Shown here piece after piece: positions 32,413 through 40,842 of a stretch of 64,000 nt of DNA. Below the pieces are notes generated by a model. The model was given only the letters and a program-made list of their open reading frames with translations. It ran no database searches and was not told where the DNA came from. The stretch is taken from NCBI RefSeq assembly GCF_001685355.1, contig NZ_CP016438.1, positions 6,572,001-6,636,000 on the forward strand, written 5' to 3'. How positions within the stretch are numbered: position 1 is the stretch's first letter; each line of letters opens with the position of its first letter. Made by a program: the position numbers and the translations under genes. Source of the stretch: Streptomyces lincolnensis (GTDB taxonomy: Bacteria > Actinomycetota > Actinomycetes > Streptomycetales > Streptomycetaceae).

Positions 32413-33171
32413 ATGACGACGCCTGACAACACCTCTGACGCACCCGCAGAAGCCTCGGAAGCCGCCGCCGGGGCGACCGGGGTCGCCGCCCAGGACTGGG
32501 CGCAGGCCTCCGCCGATCCACAGTACCGGGCAGCGGTCGTCGACCTGCTCGGCGCGCTCGCCTACGGGGAGCTGGCGGCCTTCGAGCGCCTCGCGGAGGA
32601 CGCCAAGCTGGCGCCGACGCTGGCGGACAAGGCGGAGCTGGCGAAGATGGCGTCGGCCGAGTTCCACCACTACGAGAAGCTGCGGGACCGGCTCACCGAG
32701 ATCGGTGAGGAGCCGACCCGGGCGATGGAGCCGTTCGTCGCCGCGCTGGACGGCTTCCACAAGCAGACGGCACCCTCGGACTGGCTCGAAGGGCTCGTCA
32801 AGGCCTACGTCGGCGACTCGATCGCCAGCGACTTCTACCGTGAGGTCGCCGCCCGGCTCGACATGGACTCCCGTGAGCTGGTGCTGGCCGTGCTCGACGA
32901 CACGGGGCACGCCGGATTCGCCGTGGAGAAGGTGCGCGCGGCGATCGACGCGGACCCCCGCGTCGGCGGCCGACTCGCGCTGTGGGCGCGGCGGTTGATG
33001 GGGGAGGCGCTGTCGCAGTCGCAGCGGGTGGTCGCCGACCGGGACGCGTTGTCCACGATGCTCGTGGGCGGCGTCGCGGACGGGTTCGATCTCGCCGAGG
33101 TGGGGCGGATGTTCTCGCGGATCACCGAGGCGCACACGAAGCGGATGGCCGCGCTGGGCCTGGCGGCGTAG
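32413..33171 (+). CDS. Ferritin-like diiron-fold protein
   Basis: A 252-residue soluble protein with a four-helix bundle. Candidate iron ligands are in ALAYGELAAFERLAED (Glu), SAEFHHYEKLRDRL (Glu and His, the ExxH pattern), DFYREVAAR and LDDTGHAGF. Actinobacterial members of this family are annotated as ferritin-like or related to tRNA hydroxylase MiaE; the exact reaction is unknown. ATG at 32413 is chosen over the longer frame to 32350. The DEAD-box helicase is divergent to it, an arrangement kept in actinobacteria. Confidence 0.83.
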   Translation: MTTPDNTSDAPAEASEAAAGATGVAAQDWAQASADPQYRAAVVDLLGALAYGELAAFERLAEDAKLAPTLADKAELAKMASAEFHHYEKLRDRLTEIGEEPTRAMEPFVAALDGFHKQTAPSDWLEGLVKAYVGDSIASDFYREVAARLDMDSRELVLAVLDDTGHAGFAVEKVRAAIDADPRVGGRLALWARRLMGEALSQSQRVVADRDALSTMLVGGVADGFDLAEVGRMFSRITEAHTKRMAALGLAA

Positions 33172-33205
33172 CGCTCCGCTCAGGGCGCCCCGGGGTGCCG
33201 CCCTC

Positions 33206-33475
33206 TCAGGCCGTCGCCGAGCGGCGGAGTCTTCCTCCGGGGCGCAGCAGGAGCGAGAGCGAGGCCGCCGAGACGACCACGGCGCCGATGAGCGTGAGAA
33301 GGGCGCCTCCGGCGTCCAGCGCGCTGTGGGTGACGAAGGCGCCGAAGAGGGCGCCGGCGGTGCCGGTCGCGAGGACGAGGGAGCGGGCGGGCAGGCGGTG
33401 TGAAAGACGGTGGATCGCCGCCCCCGCCAGCACAAGACCGAGCAGAGCGGAGCCGAGCGCTTCCAACAACATCAT
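33206..33475 (-). CDS. Small membrane protein, three helices
   Basis: An 89-residue protein made almost wholly of hydrophobic helices (LLEALGSALLGLVLAGAAIH, LVLATGTAGALFGAFVTHSA, ALLTLIGAVVVSAASLSLLL), ending in the basic tail RPGGRLRRSATA. The double start ATGATG at 33475/33472 has GGGAGGGA upstream, so the frame start at 33499 is not used. Conserved in Streptomyces, function unknown. It is convergent with the ferritin-like gene. Confidence 0.75.
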   Translation of the reverse strand: MMLLEALGSALLGLVLAGAAIHRLSHRLPARSLVLATGTAGALFGAFVTHSALDAGGALLTLIGAVVVSAASLSLLLRPGGRLRRSATA

Positions 33476-33626
33476 GGGGTCCCTCCCACACGGCCACACT
33501 GCGCGTTACGTCGTAGCCCGTCTTACCCGTGACCTGCGGAATGCAATCCTCCTCCGCACGCGAGTTGTGCTCCATATGTGAAGAAAAAATCTCGCGGTGG
33601 AACGAGGCGAGCGGAACGAGGCGAAA

Positions 33627-33665
33627 CGAGAGGGGCCCGGCGACCAGGTCGCCGGGCCCCTCTCG
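33627..33665. terminator. 19-bp perfect stem-loop
   Basis: Bases 33627-33645 are fully complementary to 33647-33665, ending CGAGAG/CTCTCG. It lies just beyond the DUF3107 stop at 33676 and acts as its terminator. Confidence 0.85.
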
Positions 33666-33675
33666 TGGCGTCTGT

Positions 33676-33903
33676 CTACAGCGCGCCGAAGCCCACCTTG
33701 CGGGGGGCGGGCTCGCCGAGCTCGACGTACGCGAGACGGTCGGCCGGGACGAGGACCTTGCGGCCGTGCTCGTCCACGAGGCTCAGCAGCTGCGACTTGC
33801 CGGCCAGCGCCTCGGACACCGCCCGCTCGACCTCCTCGGCGCTCTGACCGCTCTCCAGAACGATCTCGCGGGGCGCGTGCTGCACGCCGATCTTGACCTC
33901 CAC
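33676..33903 (-). CDS. DUF3107 small protein
   Basis: A 75-residue protein starting MEVKIGVQHAPREIVLESG and ending PRKVGFGAL, the DUF3107 family of actinobacteria. It has a short beta-alpha-beta look with AEEVERAVSEALAG as helix and KVLVPADRLAYVELG as strand pair. Function unknown to me. The GTG start at 33903 has GGAGGGA nearby, and family members begin exactly here, so the extension to 33960 is rejected. It stands directly upstream of nothing on its strand and downstream of the TetR gene. Confidence 0.92.
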   Translation of the reverse strand: MEVKIGVQHAPREIVLESGQSAEEVERAVSEALAGKSQLLSLVDEHGRKVLVPADRLAYVELGEPAPRKVGFGAL

Positions 33904-34053
33904 GGCTATGTCCCTCCGACGGTCAGTGAAGTGCGCGACCTTCCGCGCTGTACCCAGCACACATTAGCCCGGTGAGGGGACGTACACGCTCCGCCCGAGA
34001 ACGCCAGGAGCGAACAGCGGGCGGGAACAAACGCCCCTCACGCGCGCGTGCGG

Positions 34054-34695
34054 TCAGTGCGGGTCCATGCCATGCAGCGGGAAACCGGCGATGCCCCGCC
34101 AGGCCAGCGACGTCAGCAGCTGGACCGCCTGGTCGCGCGGGACGCTGCGGTCGCTGTGCAGCCAGGAGCGGGCGACGACCTGCGCGAGGCCGCCGAGCCC
34201 GGACGCCAGCAGCATGGACTCGGCCCTCGACAGGCCGGTGTCCTCGGCGATCACGTCGCAGATGGCCTCCGCGCACTCGTTCGTCACCTTGTCGACGCGC
34301 TCGCGCACCGCGGGCTCGTTCGTCAGGTCCGACTCGAAGACCAGCCGGAAGGCGCCGCCGTCGTCCTCGACGTACGCGAAATAGGCGTCCATGGTCGCCC
34401 GGACGCGCTGCTTGTTGTCGGTCGTCGACGCGAGCGCGTTGCGGACGGACTGGATGAGGGACTCGCAGTGCTGGTCGAGCAGCGCGAGGTAAAGGTCGAG
34501 CTTGCCCGGAAAGTGCTGGTAGAGCACCGGCTTGCTGACGCCCGCGCGCTCGGCGATGTCGTCCATCGCGGCGGAGTGGTAGCCCTGCGCCACGAAGACT
34601 TCCTGGGCGGCGCCCAGCAGCTGGTTCCGTCGGGCACGGCGCGGCAGGCGCGTGCCTCGCGGGCGTGCTGCCTCTGTCTGCTCGATGGCTGTCAC
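34054..34695 (-). CDS. TetR-family transcriptional regulator
   Basis: A 213-residue one-domain repressor. The helix-turn-helix is MDDIAERAGVSKPVLYQHF (about 42-60), preceded by RRNQLLGAAQEVFVAQGYHS, and the C-terminal helices (FAYVEDDGGAFRLVFESDL, ESMLLASGLGGLAQVVARSW) form the ligand/dimer domain. Mycobacterial Rv3208 has the same neighbour DUF3107 gene. The GTG at 34695 has GGGAGG upstream. The target genes and the ligand are unknown; self-regulation is usual. Confidence 0.92.
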   Translation of the reverse strand: MTAIEQTEAARPRGTRLPRRARRNQLLGAAQEVFVAQGYHSAAMDDIAERAGVSKPVLYQHFPGKLDLYLALLDQHCESLIQSVRNALASTTDNKQRVRATMDAYFAYVEDDGGAFRLVFESDLTNEPAVRERVDKVTNECAEAICDVIAEDTGLSRAESMLLASGLGGLAQVVARSWLHSDRSVPRDQAVQLLTSLAWRGIAGFPLHGMDPH

Positions 34696-34857
34696 GCCGC
34701 CTCCCAAAGTCGTCCAAGTGCGGTGTGCGCCGCGCGGCCATCGTACTTTTCGGTAACCGTGGTGTGCGCGGTGCGAGCGCAGAATTTCACGGACCGGACG
34801 GCGGTAAAAGCCGCACATAGAGTTTTAAACCGTGATCTACCGGGCATGGGCGTGCCT

Positions 34858-34875
34858 CGCCGCTGTTCAGCGGCG
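34858..34875 (-). terminator. Stem-loop after the small acidic-protein gene
   Basis: CGCCGCTG (34858-34865) pairs with CAGCGGCG (34868-34875) around TT. It lies about 35 bases beyond the stop of the 34909-35133 gene. Confidence 0.55.
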
Positions 34876-34908
34876 GTCTCGTCGGCCGCTCCGCGGCGGC
34901 CTCCGTCG

Positions 34909-35133
34909 TCACCGATAGTCGTCCTCGTCCAGGGAGACCACGCGGGCCTGTTCGATGAGATCGGCCTCGCTGGCGCGGTCCGGGTCGACGTCGGTCAACG
35001 GGTCGTCGCGGTCCGGCGCGACCTCCGCGTGCTGCTCCGCCGCGTCGACCTCGGGGGCCTCGACGTCGTACTCCTGGGGTTCCTCGGTGTTGTCGTCCAC
35101 GAACGTCTCGGGATCGGTGGGGTCGACGGCCAT
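34909..35133 (-). CDS. Small acidic hypothetical protein
   Basis: A 74-residue protein, about one third Asp and Glu, with no predicted membrane part: MAVDPTDPETFVDDNTEE at the start and VVSLDEDDYR at the end. It is probably disordered. Streptomyces carry orthologues at this place, often called hypothetical. The ATG at 35133 has AGGAAGGGAG upstream. It is divergent from the hydrolase gene at 35355. Confidence 0.78.
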   Translation of the reverse strand: MAVDPTDPETFVDDNTEEPQEYDVEAPEVDAAEQHAEVAPDRDDPLTDVDPDRASEADLIEQARVVSLDEDDYR

Positions 35134-35354
35134 GGTGGGCTCCCTTCCTAGTACATCCCTGAGTGGAACAGGGGGCCACATGCGGGTGCCCTGCGTACGA
35201 GCGTAGGAGACACCCGATCTGTACGCCATCGATCCGCGCGCCGTCGCGACCGCGTCGGGGGTGACGGGCGGGTGGTCGACGGGATGGCATGGTCACGCCG
35301 ACTTGTGATGGCGAACACATGAACCACCGCGTGATCGTCTCGTAACATTGCCGC

Positions 35355-36374
35355 ATGTCTTCGACCGAGCTGCCGTTCGTGCCGCCCGCCAACATGCTTC
35401 CCAAGGTGGCGCCCGTCAGGGTCGCGGAAGGCGAGCGGCTGAGGTCGGTCGGACTGCCGGGAATCACGCTGTCGGTCCGGTCGAGGCCACCGGCGCGCGA
35501 GGGCCTGCCCCCCGCTCTCTACGTCCATGGCCTGGGCGGTTCCTCGCAGAACTGGTCGGCGCTGATGGAGCAGTTGGACGACACGGTCGACGGTGAGGCC
35601 GTCGATCTGCCGGGGTTCGGCGACTCGCCACCGCCGGACGACGCCGACTACTCGATCACCGGGCACGCGCGCGCGGTGATCCGTTTTCTCGACGCCTCCG
35701 CCCGGGGGCCGGTGCACCTCGTCGGGAACTCGCTCGGCGGCGCGGTCTCCACGCGCGTCGCCGCGGTACGCCCCGACCTCGTCCGCACGCTCACGCTCGT
35801 CTCGCCCGCGCTGCCGGAGATCCGCGTCCAGCGCAGCGCCGTGCCGACCGGCCTGCTGGCGGTGCCCGGTGTGGCCGGGCTGTTCACCCGGTTCACCAAG
35901 GAGTGGACGGCCGAGCAGCGGGTCCGCGGAGTCACGGCGCTGTGCTACGGCGACCCCGGGCGCGTGACGCCGGAAGGTTTCCGCCACGCCGTCGAGGAGA
36001 TGGACAGGCGCCTCCAACTGCCGTACTTCTGGGACGCGATGACGCGCTCCGCGCGCGGGCTGGTGAACGCGTACACGCTCGGCGGCCAGCACGCGTTGTG
36101 GCGCCAGGCCGAGCGTGTCCTGGCACCGACGCTCCTCGTCTACGGTGGACGTGACCAACTCGTCGGCTTCCGTATGGCGCAGAAGGCCGCCCGTGCCTTC
36201 CGTGACTCGCGGTTGCTCACCCTGCCGGAGGCGGGGCACGTGGCGATGATGGAATACCCGGAGACGGTGGCGGCGGCGTTCCGTGACCTCCTCAAGGACA
36301 CGGCGGCCTCCGACGGCGGGGCCGCGACATCGAGTACCGGCAGCCGATCGAGTACCGCCGGCCAAGGGAGCTGA
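35355..36374 (+). CDS. Alpha/beta hydrolase
   Basis: A 339-residue hydrolase. The oxyanion segment is VHGLGGSSQNW, the nucleophile elbow GNSLGGAV, the acid in YGGRDQLVG and His in EAGHVAMMEYP. The C-terminus is a Ser/Gly tail. Substrate unknown. The ATG at 35355 has no ribosome site; TAACAT (35343-35348), a fair -10 element, ends 6 bases before it, so this message could be leaderless. The DUF3152 gene begins 8 bases after its stop, suggesting one operon. Confidence 0.87.
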   Translation: MSSTELPFVPPANMLPKVAPVRVAEGERLRSVGLPGITLSVRSRPPAREGLPPALYVHGLGGSSQNWSALMEQLDDTVDGEAVDLPGFGDSPPPDDADYSITGHARAVIRFLDASARGPVHLVGNSLGGAVSTRVAAVRPDLVRTLTLVSPALPEIRVQRSAVPTGLLAVPGVAGLFTRFTKEWTAEQRVRGVTALCYGDPGRVTPEGFRHAVEEMDRRLQLPYFWDAMTRSARGLVNAYTLGGQHALWRQAERVLAPTLLVYGGRDQLVGFRMAQKAARAFRDSRLLTLPEAGHVAMMEYPETVAAAFRDLLKDTAASDGGAATSSTGSRSSTAGQGS

Positions 36375-36382
36375 GGGGCGAC

Positions 36383-37807
36383 GTGGGACGTCACAGTCGA
36401 CGTGGACCTGCCCCCAAGAGCGCCCCGAAGGGCGACCACAGCAGCGGAGACGGCACCGCGGATGTGACCGCGGCGAGCCGGGCCCGGGTGTCCGGACGCC
36501 CGGCGCCGGTGGGCGGGTTGCCGCCCGGGTTCGAGTACGGCACGCCTGCCCACGGCATCCCCGGACTCCCGGACGGCACCCCCGCGCGCGGGGTCCCGCA
36601 GGTCCGCGGGGGACACCCCGAGCACCGGGAAGCCGGAGGCGGCTGGGGCGAGCCGAGCGGACGGGGCGGCGCCGGGTACGGCGGTCCGGGGTCCGCCGGG
36701 CCGGCCATACCGCATCAGCGGCCGGCGCCACCGCGCGGACCGCGGCAGGACTATCTGGAGGCCTTCGAAGGGGACGACGACGTCTTCGCGCGGCGAGCCC
36801 CTTCGGACGGGCGTCGCGCCCCGTCCGGCGCGCCCCGCACCCGCACGACCGCACTCGCCTCCGATCCCTACGGCTCCGTCACCGACTGGCCGGCCGATAC
36901 GGGTGTCGACCGTCTGGACCGACTTGATGACCTTGACGGTGTTGACGGCACCGACATCGACGACGTGCCCCCGACCGGCGAGCCCGCTCCGGACAAGGGT
37001 GCCAAGGGGCGGACCTTCACCGGGATCGCCGCGGCCGCCGTCACCACCGTGCTGGCCATCGTCGTGGCCGGGCAGGTCGCGGACGGGGCCGACGACTCCG
37101 ACGTACGGTCGCAGTCGGCCTCCGACCAGGCGCGGGACGCCCGGGACTCCGCCTCGCGGATCGGCGGGCGGCCGACGCCCTCCGAGGCGCCGGCGGCGGC
37201 GCCGCTGACGTACGAGCAGGCGATGGGCCGGATGTACCCGCTCGAATCCACCCTCAAGGCGTCGGGGAAGTTCGACGCGATTCCCGGCATCGCCAAGGGA
37301 CCCGCCACGGGACAGAAGTACACGTACCGCGTGGACGTGGAGCAGGGGCTCGGGCTCGACGGCGAACTCTTCGCGGAGGCCGTGCGGAAGACACTCAACG
37401 ACGACCGGAGCTGGGCGCACAACGGCGCCCTCACCTTCGAGCGCGTCTACTCCGGCAAGACCGACTTCGTGATCACGCTGGCCAGCCCGGGCACCACCGC
37501 CGACTGGTGCGCCAAGTCCGGTCTGGACACCACCGAGGACAATGTGTCGTGCGACTCGGCCGCCACCGAGCGCGTGATGATCAACGCGTACCGATGGGCG
37601 CAGGGCTCCGAGACGTACGGCGACGACCAGATCCACGCGTACCGGCAGATGCTGATCAACCACGAGGTCGGTCACCGGCTCGGCCACGGCCATGTCACCT
37701 GCGACAAGAACGGCGATCTCGCGCCGGTCATGCAGCAGCAGACCAAGTTCCTCGACCACGACGGGATCCGCTGCAAGGCCAACCCCTGGCCCTATCCCAG
37801 GAGTTGA
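36383..37807 (+). CDS. DUF3152 secreted metalloprotease-like protein
   Basis: A 474-residue protein. Residues 1-210 are a cytoplasmic low-complexity region rich in Gly, Pro and Arg. A membrane anchor follows (FTGIAAAAVTTVLAIVVAG, about 212-230), then the DUF3152 domain outside the membrane. This domain carries HEVGHRLGHGH at 427-437, an exact match to the metzincin zinc-binding pattern HExxHxxGxxH, with Cys residues nearby (VTCDKNG; GIRCKANP). It is thus very likely a zinc-dependent protease or hydrolase. GTG at 36383 has GAGGGGC upstream. Confidence 0.87.
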   Translation: MGRHSRRGPAPKSAPKGDHSSGDGTADVTAASRARVSGRPAPVGGLPPGFEYGTPAHGIPGLPDGTPARGVPQVRGGHPEHREAGGGWGEPSGRGGAGYGGPGSAGPAIPHQRPAPPRGPRQDYLEAFEGDDDVFARRAPSDGRRAPSGAPRTRTTALASDPYGSVTDWPADTGVDRLDRLDDLDGVDGTDIDDVPPTGEPAPDKGAKGRTFTGIAAAAVTTVLAIVVAGQVADGADDSDVRSQSASDQARDARDSASRIGGRPTPSEAPAAAPLTYEQAMGRMYPLESTLKASGKFDAIPGIAKGPATGQKYTYRVDVEQGLGLDGELFAEAVRKTLNDDRSWAHNGALTFERVYSGKTDFVITLASPGTTADWCAKSGLDTTEDNVSCDSAATERVMINAYRWAQGSETYGDDQIHAYRQMLINHEVGHRLGHGHVTCDKNGDLAPVMQQQTKFLDHDGIRCKANPWPYPRS

Positions 37808-37827
37808 TGTCCGGGGGCGAAGCCACG

Positions 37828-37856
37828 TTGACATGCGCAGAAAAGTCGTACATATT
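37828..37856 (+). promoter_or_regulatory. Strong housekeeping promoter giving a leaderless leader peptide
   Basis: TTGACA (37828-37833), a 17-base spacer, and CATATT (37851-37856). This is one of the best -35/-10 pairs in the window. Transcription would start 6-8 bases after CATATT, i.e. at or next to the ATG at 37864, so the following small ORF would be read from a leaderless message. Confidence 0.7.
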
Positions 37857-37863
37857 GCTGCGC

Positions 37864-37956
37864 ATGTCGCCCCGTCCCGCCCACCCGCGCGCCGCCATCG
37901 AGCTGGCGCTGATCGGCGTGACCCCGCTCTGCGTGGCCGACATTCTCTGTCGCTGA
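37864..37956 (+). CDS. Cys-containing leader peptide upstream of the peptide ABC operon
   Basis: A 30-codon frame from ATG 37864 to TGA, beginning MSPRPAHPRAAIELALIG and ending with two cysteines (C23, C29) in LCVADILCR. Leaderless start geometry, conserved-looking end with Cys, and position 165 bases before an ABC operon all mark it as a regulatory leader peptide. Actinobacteria have known Cys-rich leaderless peptides (the Ms4533A type in mycobacteria) that sense cysteine by ribosome stalling, and the C-terminal motif here resembles that type as I remember it. The downstream spacer holds hairpins. Confidence 0.72.
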   Translation: MSPRPAHPRAAIELALIGVTPLCVADILCR

Positions 37957-37997
37957 CGCCCGCCCCGCGCGCGTGCGTCGCGATCCTTCCTTTCCTC

Positions 37998-38109
37998 CCG
38001 TGACCCGGTCACGGATTTCCGACGCCATGACGCCGGGGCGGACGTGTGCTCAGTTCTGTCTCACTCCTCGTCAATCTGTCTCGTGATGCGAGACTTGCTC
38101 TTTCGAGAG
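37998..38109 (+). promoter_or_regulatory. Hairpins in the leader-to-operon spacer (candidate attenuator)
   Basis: Three inverted repeats are seen: CCGTGAC/GTCACGG (37998-38004 with 38008-38014), GTCTCG/CGAGAC (38078-38083 with 38089-38094), and CTCT-TTCG-AGAG (38098-38109), whose UUCG loop and 3' arm include the ribosome site GAGAGG of the next gene. Switching among them could couple leader translation to operon expression. Confidence 0.45.
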
Positions 38110-38120
38110 GTCGTCTTCCG

Positions 38121-39842
38121 ATGCGTCAACCGTCCCTCATAGCGCGCCGCGTGGCCGCGGCATCCGTCGGCCTGGTCCTGGCAGCGGGCGCCGCCGCCTG
38201 CGGCCCCGAGGACAACGATGCCAAGGCCTCGGGCGGTGGCGACTCCACGCCCCACAAGGGCGGCACTCTCACGGTCCTGAACGCCAATCCGACCCAGGAC
38301 TTCGACCCGGCCCGGCTCTACACCTCCGGCGGCGGAAACGTTCCCTCCCTGGTGTTCCGCACGCTCACCACGCGCAACCGCGAGAACGGCGCGGCCGGCG
38401 CCGAGGTGGTCCCGGACCTCGCCACCGACACCGGGCGCCCCAACAAGGACGCGACCGTGTGGACGTACACCCTGAAGAAGGGCCTCACGTACGAGGACGG
38501 CACGGCGATCACCTCGGCCGACATCAAGTACGGCATCGAGCGCTCCTTCGCGCCGGAGCTCTCCGGCGGCGCGCCCTATCTGCGGGACTGGCTGGTCGGA
38601 GCGGCCGACTACCAGGGGCCGTACAAGGACAAGAAGGGCCTGTCGGCGATCGAGACGCCGGACGAGCGGACCATCGTCTTCCATCTGAACAAGCCCGAGG
38701 GCGAGTTCCCCTACCTGGCCACGCAGACGCAGTTCACGCCCGTCCCGAAGGCCAAGGACACCGGCACCAAGTACGAGGAGCACCCGGTCTCGTCCGGCCC
38801 GTACAAGGTCGTCTCGAACCAGAACGACGGCGAGCGGCTCGTCCTGGAGCGCAACACGCACTGGTCGGCGGCGACGGACGCGGAGCGCAAGGCCTACCCG
38901 GACAAGATCGACGTACGCTCCGGGCTCGACTCCTCCGTGATCAACCAGCGGCTGTCCGCGTCCCAGGGGGCGGACGCGGCCGCGGTCACCACGGACACCA
39001 ACCTCGGACCGGCCGAGCTGGCCAAGGTCAGCGGTGACAAGGAACTGGCCGCGCGCGTGGGCACCGGCCACTTCGGCTACACCAACTACATCGCCTTCAA
39101 CCCGGGCGTGAAGCCGTTCGACAACCCCACGGTGCGGCAGGCGATCTCGTACGCCATCGACCGCTCGTCCGTGGTCAACGCGGCCGGCGGCTCCGCCCTC
39201 GCCGAGCCCGCCACCACCTTCCTGCCGAACCAGAAGTCCTTCGGCTACCAGCCCTACGACCTGTTCCCGGCCGGCAAGGCGGGCAACGCGGCGAAGGCCA
39301 GGGAACTGCTGAAGGAGGCCGGTTACGCGAACGGGCTCACCGTCACGCTGACCCACTCCAACGCCAAGGACTTCGAGACCAGCCCCGAGATCGCGACCGC
39401 CGTCCAGGACGCGCTGAAGAAGGCCGGTATCACCGTCAAGCTCCAGGGCCTGGAGGAGAACGACTACTCCGACACGATCCACGACGTGAAGACCGAGCCC
39501 GGCTTCTTCCTCGCCCACTGGGGTGCCGACTGGCCCTCCGGCGGTCCCTTCCTCGCCCCGATCTTCGACGGCCGGCAGATCGTCAAGGACGGCGCGAACT
39601 TCAACACGGGCCTGCTCAACGACAAGTCGGTCAATGCGGAGATTGACGCGATCAACAAGTTGACCGATCTTGACGCTGCCGCCAAGAGGTGGGGCGCACT
39701 GGACAAGAGGATCGGCGAGCAGGCGCTGACCGTGCCGCTGTTCCACCCCGTCTACAAGCGGCTGTACGGCAAGGACATCAAGAACGTCGTGATCAGCGAC
39801 TGGACCGGCGTGCTGGACATCTCCCAGGTCGCGGTGAAGTAG
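38121..39842 (+). CDS. ABC transporter substrate-binding lipoprotein (peptide type)
   Basis: A 573-residue solute-binding protein of SBP family 5 (OppA/DppA). The signal peptide ends in a lipobox before Cys27 (LAAGAAAC). The family pattern is seen in KGGTLTVLNANPTQDFDPAR, TYTLKKGLTYEDGTAITSAD, PVSSGPYKV and VRQAISYAIDRSSVVNAA. The likely ligands are short peptides or similar compounds; the leader peptide suggests Cys-bearing ones such as glutathione, by inference. ATG at 38121 with GAGAGG 10 bases upstream. First gene of a four-gene operon. Confidence 0.9.
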   Translation: MRQPSLIARRVAAASVGLVLAAGAAACGPEDNDAKASGGGDSTPHKGGTLTVLNANPTQDFDPARLYTSGGGNVPSLVFRTLTTRNRENGAAGAEVVPDLATDTGRPNKDATVWTYTLKKGLTYEDGTAITSADIKYGIERSFAPELSGGAPYLRDWLVGAADYQGPYKDKKGLSAIETPDERTIVFHLNKPEGEFPYLATQTQFTPVPKAKDTGTKYEEHPVSSGPYKVVSNQNDGERLVLERNTHWSAATDAERKAYPDKIDVRSGLDSSVINQRLSASQGADAAAVTTDTNLGPAELAKVSGDKELAARVGTGHFGYTNYIAFNPGVKPFDNPTVRQAISYAIDRSSVVNAAGGSALAEPATTFLPNQKSFGYQPYDLFPAGKAGNAAKARELLKEAGYANGLTVTLTHSNAKDFETSPEIATAVQDALKKAGITVKLQGLEENDYSDTIHDVKTEPGFFLAHWGADWPSGGPFLAPIFDGRQIVKDGANFNTGLLNDKSVNAEIDAINKLTDLDAAAKRWGALDKRIGEQALTVPLFHPVYKRLYGKDIKNVVISDWTGVLDISQVAVK

Positions 39843-39846
39843 CGCC

Positions 39847-40842
39847 GTGAGTGAGGCACTTGTCGCCGCCGAGGCCGCCGGGACGGGCGTGGATCCCGTC
39901 CCGGGGGCCTCGGGGGCCCGTCAGTTCTGGCGGCGGCTGCGGGCGCAGCGCGCCGCCCTGGTCGCGGCGGCCGTCGTCGCCCTGCTCGTCCTGGTCGCGC
40001 TCGCCGCGCCGCTGCTCACCGCGCTGGAGGGCCAGGACCCCACCACGTACCACCCCTCCCTGGTGGACTCGGCTCGCGGCGGTGTGCCCATCGGGTCCTT
40101 CGGAGGCATCGGCGGGGACCACTGGCTCGGTGTGGAACCGCAGACCGGCCGCGATCTGTTCGCGCGGCTCGTCTACGGGGCGCGCGTCTCCCTGGGGGTC
40201 GCGCTGGCCGCGACCGTCGTCCAGGTCGTCATCGGTGTCACGCTCGGTGTCGCCGCCGCACTCGGGAACCGATGGGTTGATCAACTGTTGAGCCGGTTCA
40301 CCGACATCATCGTCGCGATGCCGCTCATGATCATGGCGTTGGCGCTGCTGGCGATCGTGCCGTCGAGCTTCCCGAGGCCCGTGCTGGTCGCCCTCGTCAT
40401 CGGTCTCATCGCCTGGGGCAACATCGCGAAGATCGTGCGCGCCCAGACGCTCACCCTCAAGGAACTCGACTACGTCGCCGCCGCCCGGCTCAGCGGCTGG
40501 GGGACATGGCGGATCGCCCGCCGCGAACTGCTGCCGGGGCTCGCCGCACCGGTCATCACCTACGCGGCACTGCTCGTCCCCTCCAACATCTCCGTCGAGG
40601 CCGCCCTGTCCTTCCTCGGCGTCGGCGTGAAACCGCCCACCCCGTCCTGGGGACAGATGCTCACCGCCGCCGACGTCTGGTACCAGGCCGCCCCGCAGTA
40701 CCTGCTGCTGCCCGCCGGCGCGCTCTTCGCGACCGTCCTCGCCCTGACCGTCCTCGGCGACGGCGTCCGCACGGCGCTCGACCCGCGCGCGGCGTCCCGG
40801 CTGCGCATCGGCACGGGCCGCAAGCGGGAGGCCAAGGCATGA
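39847..40842 (+). CDS. ABC transporter permease (DppC/OppC type)
   Basis: A 331-residue inner-membrane permease with about six helices. After a first helix (AALVAAAVVALLVLVALAAPL) it has the DppC-type N-domain, DHWLGVEPQTGRDLFARLVYGARVSL, and the EAA loop AARLSGWGTWRIARRELLPGL that contacts the ATPase. The late FLGVGVKPPTPSWG is typical of DppC. GTG at 39847, four bases after the binding-protein stop. Confidence 0.92.
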   Translation: MSEALVAAEAAGTGVDPVPGASGARQFWRRLRAQRAALVAAAVVALLVLVALAAPLLTALEGQDPTTYHPSLVDSARGGVPIGSFGGIGGDHWLGVEPQTGRDLFARLVYGARVSLGVALAATVVQVVIGVTLGVAAALGNRWVDQLLSRFTDIIVAMPLMIMALALLAIVPSSFPRPVLVALVIGLIAWGNIAKIVRAQTLTLKELDYVAAARLSGWGTWRIARRELLPGLAAPVITYAALLVPSNISVEAALSFLGVGVKPPTPSWGQMLTAADVWYQAAPQYLLLPAGALFATVLALTVLGDGVRTALDPRAASRLRIGTGRKREAKA

